This document shows positions 56,008 to 63,756 of a stretch of DNA of 64,000 bases, one piece after another. Location: the NCBI RefSeq assembly GCF_006864135.1, contig NZ_SADV01000004.1, forward strand, positions 62,001 to 126,000, given 5' to 3'. A program made the translations under genes and the position numbers. A model generated the notes under the pieces. It worked only from the letters and a program-made list of their open reading frames with translations, had not been told where the DNA came from and searched no databases. The DNA is from Lysinibacillus sphaericus (GTDB taxonomy: Bacteria > Bacillota > Bacilli > Bacillales_A > Planococcaceae). Position 1 is the first letter of the stretch. Each line of letters begins with the position of its first letter.

Positions 56008-57372
56008 TTGAATAAAGTGACAATATATCCGAGGCTTATGCCTCATGAAAATATAATTTGGAGGCCACCTGGAGACAAGTCTATCAGTCAAAGAGCTACC
56101 TTTTTGACAAGTCTAGCGGAGGGAACCAGTCGCATCTCAGGACTACTATGGTCTGAGGATACGATAAACAATTTGAAATCACTTAAGCAGAGTGGCGTAC
56201 AGATTAAAACTGTTGGAGAGGATGTCCTCATATCTGGTGTAGGGAAGTATGGATATCATACAGGAAACAAATCTGTTAACTTGGGAAATTCCGCTACTTC
56301 ATCTCGCATCATGCTTGCGCTCTTGTGTGGTCAGCGTGGGTGTTTCCGAGTTGATGGCAACCAAGTTTTGCGTCGTCGTCCAATGAGCTGGATTGTTGAA
56401 TCTTTAAGAGATATGGGAGCCAAGATTGAATGGGAAGGAGAAACTGGTTATCTTCCTGTAGATGTAACTGGAGCTTTATTAAAGGGCAGGCATCACCGAA
56501 TTCGAGTCTCAAGTGCTCAAGCAGTCTCGGCGCTACTTTTTGCAGCTCTGCTGGCTGATAATCCAACTCGTATTTATAGGAAGACAAAAGCTCGGGATCA
56601 TACTGAACGGCTGTTTAACTATTTTGGATTTAATTTAGTTGATACTGGTGATTATCTTGAACTTACTCCTCCGAACAAAATACTGGCGCTTGATTTGTCA
56701 GTTCCCGGAGATGTATCTTCTGCTGCGTTTCTAGTTGGATTGGTCGCCATGCAAAGAAATCCAGGCCTATCATTAACTGTTAAAGATGTGAACTTAAATC
56801 CAACACGTACAGGATTCTTAGATGTAATTCGACGTATGGGGGCTGATATAGATGTTCTAGAGCAAGGTACGGTATGTGGTGAGCCGATAGGGAAAGTGGT
56901 TATCCGCTCAGGCCGTAAACTTAAAGGTGTGACGATTGCTGGTGATGCATTTGTCCAGAGTATGATTGATGAAATACCAATCATCGCAGCTGTAGCAGCA
57001 ACCGCTGAAGGTGAAACAGTAATTTTAGATGCTCACGAACTAGCTGATAAAGATACTGACCGTGCGTTTACTACCATTGAGTTATTGCGACAATTTGGAA
57101 TTAGTGCTCGGTCTATTGACGGAGGACTGATAATTCCTCCGGGACCGTTTAGTAGTCCTGGAACTGTAACAGTACCAAATGACCATCGGATAGCTATGGT
57201 AGCCATGATTATAGCGAGTTGTTGTGCTCAGGAAACGATTATACATAACTGGGATGTGGTACGTGTTTCGTTTCCGGGTTTTTTAGATGAATTTAATCGC
57301 ATAGGGCATGCCGTAGCAGATAGCGAATTGAAGTTATGGGGTCCTCATTCTCTAGAGGAAGTGGGGGTATAA
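56008..57372 (+). CDS. EPSP synthase paralogue (AroA-like enolpyruvyl transferase)
   Basis: A 454-residue enolpyruvyl transferase. AroA moves the enolpyruvyl group of PEP to shikimate-3-phosphate. Active-site blocks: RPPGDKSISQR (Lys24, Arg29), GNSATSSR (93-100), RRRP (122-125), SSAQ (Gln171), DEIP (Asp321), DKDTDR (347-352), NDHRIAM (392-397) and VSFPGF. Two differences stand out. Ala96 replaces the Gly of the GNxGT loop, as in PEP-analogue-tolerant enzymes. Asp349 stands where the catalytic Glu of KETDR is expected. No other shikimate gene is near, so it probably acts on a cluster-specific acceptor. TTG start after AATGGGGG. Confidence 0.87.
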   Translation: MNKVTIYPRLMPHENIIWRPPGDKSISQRATFLTSLAEGTSRISGLLWSEDTINNLKSLKQSGVQIKTVGEDVLISGVGKYGYHTGNKSVNLGNSATSSRIMLALLCGQRGCFRVDGNQVLRRRPMSWIVESLRDMGAKIEWEGETGYLPVDVTGALLKGRHHRIRVSSAQAVSALLFAALLADNPTRIYRKTKARDHTERLFNYFGFNLVDTGDYLELTPPNKILALDLSVPGDVSSAAFLVGLVAMQRNPGLSLTVKDVNLNPTRTGFLDVIRRMGADIDVLEQGTVCGEPIGKVVIRSGRKLKGVTIAGDAFVQSMIDEIPIIAAVAATAEGETVILDAHELADKDTDRAFTTIELLRQFGISARSIDGGLIIPPGPFSSPGTVTVPNDHRIAMVAMIIASCCAQETIIHNWDVVRVSFPGFLDEFNRIGHAVADSELKLWGPHSLEEVGV

Positions 57373-57374
57373 GA

Positions 57375-58124
57375 ATGAAAAAACTCGCAGTAATTATAGG
57401 GGGGGCTGGCTTTATCGGACAGAGTGTAGCTAAACGTTTCGGTGAAGATGGATATGCTGTTAGCTTGTTTGATCGTGACGAACAAGCGTTAAAGTCTGCA
57501 ACTGCATCATTACAAGCCCTCGGCATTGAGTGTCACCCAAGGGTGGTAGATGCTCTTAACGAAGAGCAAATGAAACAGGAAGCCGATAGTTTATACCGAG
57601 TAATTGGACCTGCAGCAACTTTGGTGACTGCTAACGGCTTTTCTCCTAAACGGAACGGTAAACGACCGAGCACATTAGAAGTACAGGGTGATGAGTGGCG
57701 TTTAGTAATGGATATTAATTTAAACGCTGTCTTTTACAGCATCGCATCTTTCTTACCTCAGATGAAAGACGTTAAAAGTGGGCGGATCGTTACGATTTCA
57801 TCAACGGCTGGCCTAGTTGGTTCGCAAACTGCAGGGGTACATTACTGTACAGCGAAGTCTGCGATTATCGGATTGACAAAATCACTAGCAATCGAGTTTG
57901 CTTCTGATGGCATATTGATCAACTCGGTGGCTCCGGGGAAAATCGAAAACCCAAACTGGGGCGATGTAAAGTCTGAAATGGAGCGTTATGCGAGTACAGT
58001 CCCTCTCGGACGACTTGCTAAGGCTGATGAAATATCAGAAATGATACAATTTTTGGCTTCGGAGCGGAACACATATATAACAGGGAAAGTTATTACTTTA
58101 GACGGGGGACGTACTCCAGTTTAA
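57375..58124 (+). CDS. Short-chain dehydrogenase/reductase
   Basis: A 249-residue classical SDR using NAD(P). The cofactor loop is VIIGGAGFIGQSVAKRF, where GGxGxIG stands for the more usual TGxxxGIG. DRDE at the end of strand two suggests NAD preference. NINLNAVFYSI, Ser142/Ser143 in ISSTAG, and Tyr157-x3-Lys161 in YCTAK form the catalytic set. NSVAPGKIENPNWG and ITGKVITLDGG end the fold. It likely oxidises or reduces a ring hydroxyl or ketone of the cluster intermediate. The start lies two bases after the aroA-like stop. A longer frame from 57,336 overlaps that gene and is not preferred. Confidence 0.88.
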   Translation: MKKLAVIIGGAGFIGQSVAKRFGEDGYAVSLFDRDEQALKSATASLQALGIECHPRVVDALNEEQMKQEADSLYRVIGPAATLVTANGFSPKRNGKRPSTLEVQGDEWRLVMDINLNAVFYSIASFLPQMKDVKSGRIVTISSTAGLVGSQTAGVHYCTAKSAIIGLTKSLAIEFASDGILINSVAPGKIENPNWGDVKSEMERYASTVPLGRLAKADEISEMIQFLASERNTYITGKVITLDGGRTPV

Positions 58125-58152
58125 TCTGTAATTTAAAAAGGAGAGAAGAGAT

Positions 58153-58926
58153 ATGAGTTATACTTTAGCCGGAAACGGAGTCTTGACAGATATACCTTGG
58201 GTAGATATAAAATCGAGTCAACTTGATTTCTTGGTACTTGCGACTGGCAGTGTCGAGCAGCATGGGCCACATCTTCCTCTTGGAGCTGACTATCTTGTGG
58301 CGGAGCGAATTGCGCAGGAGGTCGTACGCCGCTTTAGCGTTTTACAGCTCCCTTTTACTCCAGTTGGAGTGAATTTTATGTTCCAAAACTGGGCAGGAAC
58401 ACTCAACATTTCAGCTGAAACATACACTAAGCTTATCGTGGAAATCGGAGCTAATGCAGCAAAAATCTGTCCGCGTCTCTTAATTATTAATGGACATGAT
58501 GAAAATCAGCCTTTACTACTCACGGCTGCACAGCAACTGGTTACAGACTACGGTATGGAAGTCGTGGTTTTTGAATGGGCAGAATTGGTTCTTGATATTC
58601 TACGTTCGGTTTGTGAGTCAAAATATGAAATGCACGCTGGAGAAGGATTGACATCACTGTTTCTCCATTGGTTTCCTCAACATGTGAGAATGGAGCGAAT
58701 TAAGGAAGGTACACAAATTTCAGGAGGTCTCGCTTCAAACGATATCCATCTTGATCATAGGGCATATAACCCACGTTTGATTAACCCAAGCCCTGAGGCA
58801 TCAGGCGTGTTTGGCAATCCTTCTCTTGCTAATGCCGAGAAAGGTGCAAAAATATCAGAAGCCTTGATAAAGCGTGTAACAGAACTGGTGCGAGAATTAA
58901 ATTGGGAAGGAGCAGCCGCTCGATGA
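58153..58926 (+). CDS. Creatininase-family amidohydrolase
   Basis: A 257-residue metal-dependent hydrolase. The metal-site blocks are VEQHGPHLPLGAD (Glu35, His37, Asp46), NGHDENQ (His115) and HAGEGLTS (His161, Glu164). Creatininase, FAPy deformylase (ArfB) and the peptidase MftE belong here. The second block is normally NGHGGN, and the change to NGHDEN puts acidic residues beside the metal ligand, so substrate choice is probably unusual. An amide or cyclic-amide cleavage in the pathway is the simplest guess. Ribosome site AAAAAGGAG; the stop overlaps the aminotransferase start. Confidence 0.85.
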   Translation: MSYTLAGNGVLTDIPWVDIKSSQLDFLVLATGSVEQHGPHLPLGADYLVAERIAQEVVRRFSVLQLPFTPVGVNFMFQNWAGTLNISAETYTKLIVEIGANAAKICPRLLIINGHDENQPLLLTAAQQLVTDYGMEVVVFEWAELVLDILRSVCESKYEMHAGEGLTSLFLHWFPQHVRMERIKEGTQISGGLASNDIHLDHRAYNPRLINPSPEASGVFGNPSLANAEKGAKISEALIKRVTELVRELNWEGAAAR

Positions 58927-60254
58927 ATAAACAAACGATTATAGATGTTGTGACGAAGCTAGAATCCCCATCAATGGCGGATATTATTTGTAAAGAAACA
59001 AAACTGGATTGGGAAAGCAGTTCAGGATTTCGCGTCTGGAACGAAACCGGAGATGAATTTTTGGATTTGACTGCAGGTTCTGGCGTACACAATGTTGGCC
59101 ACAATCATCCTGAAGTTCTCACTGCTATAATTCAGCAACTCCAATCTATTTCCCACACAGGTTGGCAATTTCCTACTCGCTCCCGTGCTAACCTTCTGGA
59201 GAAACTTAGTAACTTAGTCCCGTTTGAACAGCCACAATTCCTCTTTACTGTTACAGGATCTGAAGCCGTAGAGGGTGCTTTGAAAGTAGCACGGATGGCC
59301 AAGAGGCGACCGGCTATACTTAGTTTTCAAGGTGGTTTTCATGGGAAAACGGGAGGATCACTTACTGTGACGGCAAATCCGAAATTACGTGCAGGTGTCT
59401 CTAGTCATGCTGCTGATACTATTCGTCTCCCCTTCCCGGATGATGATGCGTTACGTGTGCACGGATTTAAGGTCCCTTCTGTAGAGGAATATCTTGAATG
59501 GATAAAGCGCTTTATTATACATCCAGATTTTCCTATCGATCAGGTTGCTGGGATTATAGTTGAACCGGTGCAAGGATCTTCTGGCATGACTGCCGCGCCA
59601 CCAAACTTTCTTAAAGCTCTAAGACAGCTGACGGATGAGAATGATATGTTGTTAATTTTAGACGAGATCTATACTGGCATGGGCAGAACAGGTCGTTTAT
59701 TTGGGTTCCAGCATGACAATATAACACCAGATATTATTATTATGGGAAAAGCACTAGGAGGTGGTTTACCAATTTCGTTAGTTGCTGCCCCATCATCAAT
59801 TATGCAACAAGTACCTGCTTACAAGCAAACCAGTACATTTTCTGCACATCCGGTTGCGTGTGCGGCTGGTGTGAAAGTGTTAGAGATCCTAATCCAAGAG
59901 AACTTACCTCAAAATGCTTTAGAACGGGGAGAGCAATTTAGGAGCAGATTGGAGGCACTTAACGGAGAGTTTTTAGAGAATAGCGGAGTTCGTCTTGTCG
60001 TTACAGGACGAGGGCTCATGCTAGGAGTTCGAATAGAAGCTAATACGCCAGCTAACTCTGAAAGACTAGCAAGGCAGCTTAATGAGAATTTAAAGGAACA
60101 ATATGTTATTTGTTTGCTGGGAGGAACGTTTAATAACGTAATCAAAATTACACCGCCACTTACTTTAACATCATCAGATGTGGATATGATTTGCAATCGG
60201 TTTGCTTTAGCGATTGGAAAGATGATTACCCAGGAGTCCACTTTGAATTATTAA
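58923..60254 (+). CDS. Class III pyridoxal-phosphate aminotransferase
   Basis: A 443-residue fold-type I transaminase acting on an omega-amino or amino-ketone substrate. VTGSEAVEGALKVAR and SFQGGFHGKTGGSL bind the cofactor phosphate and ring. Asp247 in LILDEIYTGMGRTG pairs with the ring nitrogen, and Lys276 in IIMGKALGGGLP forms the Schiff base. TSTFSAHPVACAAGVKVLE is the second-subunit loop. It overlaps the preceding gene by four bases. ATG 58,923 is chosen for its GGAAGGAG site; a start 21 bases earlier lies inside that gene. Confidence 0.9.
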   Translation: MNKQTIIDVVTKLESPSMADIICKETKLDWESSSGFRVWNETGDEFLDLTAGSGVHNVGHNHPEVLTAIIQQLQSISHTGWQFPTRSRANLLEKLSNLVPFEQPQFLFTVTGSEAVEGALKVARMAKRRPAILSFQGGFHGKTGGSLTVTANPKLRAGVSSHAADTIRLPFPDDDALRVHGFKVPSVEEYLEWIKRFIIHPDFPIDQVAGIIVEPVQGSSGMTAAPPNFLKALRQLTDENDMLLILDEIYTGMGRTGRLFGFQHDNITPDIIIMGKALGGGLPISLVAAPSSIMQQVPAYKQTSTFSAHPVACAAGVKVLEILIQENLPQNALERGEQFRSRLEALNGEFLENSGVRLVVTGRGLMLGVRIEANTPANSERLARQLNENLKEQYVICLLGGTFNNVIKITPPLTLTSSDVDMICNRFALAIGKMITQESTLNY

Positions 60255-60268
60255 GAGGAGAGAAAGTT

Positions 60269-61108
60269 ATGGAAAAATTCTGGTTAGCACGTGTATTTTA
60301 TGATGAAGATATTTCGGGCAACCTTACAGGAGTTGTCAAGCTTGAATCCGATATAGGAATAGAGACTAGTCAGGGGATAGCTACCCGACTTCAATTACCC
60401 GACACGGCTTTTATTTGGAATAATAAAACGATGCAACACCGGACGTTCTCTCCGTATGAGGAGCTAAAATTTTGTACCCAGACTTTGTTGGCAAGTGCCG
60501 CAGTACAATATGGGCAAAGTATTGGTTTTGCGCGCTTTCAATATGAAACTGCTGTTGGTATAGTTTCTGTATTTACAGAAGGTGATGGTTTTTGGTGGAT
60601 TGATTCCAACCCAGACCTGGTCATTCCTTATTCGGATATACACGGACTGACCCAACTTGGTATATCAAGAGAGGTATTGGCTGGAAAAGTTTGTATAGGC
60701 GGTGTTGGCCGACGACGACTTTACATTCCGTTAGCAACAGAAGATGACCTATACAGTATTCGTTTAATACCGTCAAAGGTTATGCATATATGTACAGAAC
60801 TTGGTATAACTGGGATTTCATTTTTTGTCAAGCTCAGATCGGATTATGTTCTCTTACGTGTGTTTACTACCTCGCTAGCTGGTAATGAAGATGCAGCTAC
60901 AGGGGGCGCCGCTCTTGGTTTAATTGGATATGATCAGTATTGTTCATTTGGCCTGTCTAGTAACGTTCGTGTGGATCAAGGACATATAGAATCCTCTAGC
61001 AGGGGCTGTATCTATTTACAACAAGATTCGAAAAGCGGTCGTACTTTCCTTGGAGCAAAAGTGGAGGTTCTAGCAGAGGGCTCAATTCTTCCAAAGCAAA
61101 TGTATTAG
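60269..61108 (+). CDS. PhzF-family isomerase-like protein
   Basis: A 279-residue protein with the diaminopimelate-epimerase fold of PhzF. LARVFYDEDISGNLTGVV corresponds to the family's N-terminal block, where FSGNP is usual. FSPYEELKFC carries the Glu (residue 65) that acts as acid/base in PhzF. NEDAATGGAALGLIGYD (Glu207-Asp208) matches the EDPATGSA block. The CGH after the catalytic Glu is CTQ here, and the usual Pro in EDP is Ala, so the chemistry may differ. PhzF isomerises a dihydroaromatic acid, which fits shikimate-like intermediates. ATG 60,269 follows AAGAGGAG. Confidence 0.72.
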   Translation: MEKFWLARVFYDEDISGNLTGVVKLESDIGIETSQGIATRLQLPDTAFIWNNKTMQHRTFSPYEELKFCTQTLLASAAVQYGQSIGFARFQYETAVGIVSVFTEGDGFWWIDSNPDLVIPYSDIHGLTQLGISREVLAGKVCIGGVGRRRLYIPLATEDDLYSIRLIPSKVMHICTELGITGISFFVKLRSDYVLLRVFTTSLAGNEDAATGGAALGLIGYDQYCSFGLSSNVRVDQGHIESSSRGCIYLQQDSKSGRTFLGAKVEVLAEGSILPKQMY

Positions 61109-61121
61109 AAAGGTGAAAGGT

Positions 61122-62408
61122 ATGAATGCACAAATGAATTTAGATATTACACAGAAGGTTGAACAACTTTTTTCAGAGAGATTCGATTTAAATGGCAATA
61201 TTGGACGTTGTTATAAAAGTGTTAAGGAGATTCCCTCGGATGCTCTGCAAAAGATTACTCAGGAACAAAGCTTTTGGTGTTCTAGTGAATGGTTGACTTA
61301 CGTTGAGCAGATACCAGAAGTCCAAATGTTGTATCTTGTAATAGAGGACTGTAAGGGGAACTTAGCAGGAATTTTACCTTGTCAACTTGTTACAAATGCA
61401 AATGGCTTATTATTTTATAATATACCCCGTAGTTTGATTGAAGGTGGAAACTTTGGCAATCCAGATTTTTTGACTCTAGCACAACAAGAGGAACTTAAAG
61501 AATCTCAAAACGAAATACAATGTCAAAACCTATATCCATCCTTGATAGCAGCTACACCTAATTCATATTGTGCGCTTATGGTTAGCCCAAGCATTTCTAC
61601 TAATGAACGTCAAAAAATCATTAGTGCAATGGTGAAATTTTTTGAATGTTGCGCATATCAATTAGGAAGTCGAGTTCACGGATTATTTTATATACCGGAG
61701 GATTTGTCTACAGATATGGCACGAAATTTACCAGATAAATATCAAAAAGTAAGGGTTGGGGCTGATACGATTTTACCTGTACGCTGGAAGTCGTTCGAGG
61801 AGTATTTAAAGTTTTTTAATGATCATCGCCGTAACACAATCCGCAGAGAGCGTAAAAAATTCATGAATGCTGGGTTGGACGTTAAGGTCTTATGCGGTTC
61901 CGAAGGACTTACAGACGAGTTAATTGAATTACAGCTCTCCATTCGCTCAAAGTATGGTCATGGTGGAGACCTTAACCAATTACGCAACAGTTTTATTGCG
62001 ATGCGGGAAAATCTTGCTGATCGGATTAGAGTTTTTACTGCTGTTTGTAAAGGAGAGACCGTTGGGTTTGTATTATTTTTCGAATATGATAACGTATTGT
62101 ATTCTCATGTAGCCGGATTTGACTATGAAAAGTTAGATAAGGTATTTTGCTACCCTAATATTTGTTTTTACGAACCTTTAATTTATGCGATTAAACAGGG
62201 AATTACGCGAATTCATTATGGACTTTCCTCTTATGAAGGGAAGGTAAGGCGGGGTTGTGAACTTTTTGATTTAGGAGCGTATATAACACTGGATACCGAA
62301 TATGATGATTCATTACTAAAACATATTGTCAATCTTATGTCGTACAGTGAAGAACAGCAATTAAACTATTTCCGAAAAATGGTTGTTCAATCATTGAAAG
62401 ACTATTAA
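61122..62408 (+). CDS. FemAB/GNAT-type acyltransferase (peptidoglycan-biosynthesis-like)
   Basis: A 428-residue protein with two GNAT-fold halves. The C-terminal half shows FNDHRRNTIRRERKKFMNAG, ADRIRVFTAVCKGETVGFVLFFEYDN, VAGFDYEKLDKVFCYPNICF and RIHYGLSSYEGKVRRGCEL, the signature of the FemAB/peptidogalycan-biosynthesis (COG3146) group. Such enzymes pass an aminoacyl group from tRNA, or an acyl group from CoA, to an amine. Here it could cap or extend the product. Conserved CoA-loop residues are weak, so the donor is open. ATG 61,122 is eight bases after AAAGG; GTG 61,113 overlaps that site. Confidence 0.75.
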   Translation: MNAQMNLDITQKVEQLFSERFDLNGNIGRCYKSVKEIPSDALQKITQEQSFWCSSEWLTYVEQIPEVQMLYLVIEDCKGNLAGILPCQLVTNANGLLFYNIPRSLIEGGNFGNPDFLTLAQQEELKESQNEIQCQNLYPSLIAATPNSYCALMVSPSISTNERQKIISAMVKFFECCAYQLGSRVHGLFYIPEDLSTDMARNLPDKYQKVRVGADTILPVRWKSFEEYLKFFNDHRRNTIRRERKKFMNAGLDVKVLCGSEGLTDELIELQLSIRSKYGHGGDLNQLRNSFIAMRENLADRIRVFTAVCKGETVGFVLFFEYDNVLYSHVAGFDYEKLDKVFCYPNICFYEPLIYAIKQGITRIHYGLSSYEGKVRRGCELFDLGAYITLDTEYDDSLLKHIVNLMSYSEEQQLNYFRKMVVQSLKDY

Positions 62409-62433
62409 TTTATTAGGAAGTTGGTGTTTATTC

Positions 62434-63756
62434 ATGAGTGAAAAACGATATCGTCTTTTAATAGTGGATGCTCCAGGTGGGCCGTCGCCATCAGTGTACA
62501 TACCTATGCTTCCCAAAGATTTCGAAGTGAGAGTGGTTCTCGCAAAACCAGAGAAAGATAAGATGTTTCAACAACGATTATCTGCTTTAGAAAAGCATGT
62601 GAAGGTATATGTAGTTGAAGACCGATGTAAGCTTAAGCAGGAGGTAGAACGTATTGCAAGTTTATTTGGAGCTCAAGGATTACTTGCCTTTAGTGAAAGA
62701 GTTGTACATGACGTAAACGAAGTTGCTTATCGTTTGGGATTACCGTCAAATTCGGAGCAGACACAACAAGCTTTACAAAATAAGGAGTTGCAACGTGAAA
62801 CTTTATCTAAAGGAGGGGTAGCCACTCCAAAAATCTATAAGATAGAAGGTTCTCATCACCTGCAAGCTGCTGCGAAATACGTTGGCTTCCCTGCTGTTCT
62901 GAAACCAGTTATTGGAATTGGTAGTTTGTCAACTTACGATATTCAATCAATGAAAGAGTTAGAGGAAGTATTTGAATTAGCGACAACATTATATCAAAAT
63001 GATGCGCGTGTGCATGGCTCCCCCAATTTTCTGTTGGAGAAAAAATTGATTGGTACACGTTGGCACGAAGACGAGCGATACGGAGATCATGTAAGTGTTG
63101 AGTCACTAGTGTCACACGGAAATATTCATCATTTAACAGTGACAGACAAACTGCCTTTGGTATTTCCGTTTCGTGAAACGGGCGATGTCATGCCATCTTT
63201 TCTGCCTGAATTTCGACTAAAAAGTATTTATGAGGAAGCAGAGCGTGCTATTCAATTACTTGGTATTGAAGTAGGAGCTGTACACACTGAGATTAAATTG
63301 ACAACAGATGGACCACGTATAATTGAAGTAAACGGACGTGTGGGAGGGGGGATAACAGAGATGTTATCCTATGCTGCTAATTATAACATAGTAGCTGAGT
63401 TAGCACGAATTGCAGTAGGTATTCCGCCATCAAATGAACCAGCATTCAGGGACTATTGCGGATTTTTCACGCCACAACCACCTGTTTTGGACATTAAATT
63501 AGAAAGAGTACCAAGTGTAACTGAAATTATGGATTTACCTGGGGTGATAGAAGCGGAAATCGTGTACCCTGTCGGATCGGAACCAAATTGGCGCATTGGG
63601 ACAGGAAGCAATTTGGCTCGTGTTATAGCGGTATCAAATAAAAGAGAGGATATTCTCAATCTTGGTACAAAATTGTCAGATTTAAGCTTATTCAGTTATT
63701 CGACAAAAGGTAAGGAAAGTAGCGATTCTGATTACAGAAAGGGTGTAAATGTATGA
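62434..63756 (+). CDS. ATP-grasp ligase
   Basis: A 440-residue ATP-grasp enzyme. The order is a pre-ATP-grasp domain (YRLLIVDAPGGPSPSVYIP), the central lid (NKELQRETLSKGGVATPKI, FPAVLKPVIGIGS), VSVESLVSHGNIHHLTVTDK, and the catalytic IIEVNGRVGGGITEML, where Glu298, Asn300 and Arg302 bind magnesium and phosphate. The closest known logic is that of amino-acid ligases such as BacD, which join two amino acids through an acyl phosphate. It would form the final amide in this pathway. Its stop overlaps the next start by four bases. Confidence 0.87.
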   Translation: MSEKRYRLLIVDAPGGPSPSVYIPMLPKDFEVRVVLAKPEKDKMFQQRLSALEKHVKVYVVEDRCKLKQEVERIASLFGAQGLLAFSERVVHDVNEVAYRLGLPSNSEQTQQALQNKELQRETLSKGGVATPKIYKIEGSHHLQAAAKYVGFPAVLKPVIGIGSLSTYDIQSMKELEEVFELATTLYQNDARVHGSPNFLLEKKLIGTRWHEDERYGDHVSVESLVSHGNIHHLTVTDKLPLVFPFRETGDVMPSFLPEFRLKSIYEEAERAIQLLGIEVGAVHTEIKLTTDGPRIIEVNGRVGGGITEMLSYAANYNIVAELARIAVGIPPSNEPAFRDYCGFFTPQPPVLDIKLERVPSVTEIMDLPGVIEAEIVYPVGSEPNWRIGTGSNLARVIAVSNKREDILNLGTKLSDLSLFSYSTKGKESSDSDYRKGVNV

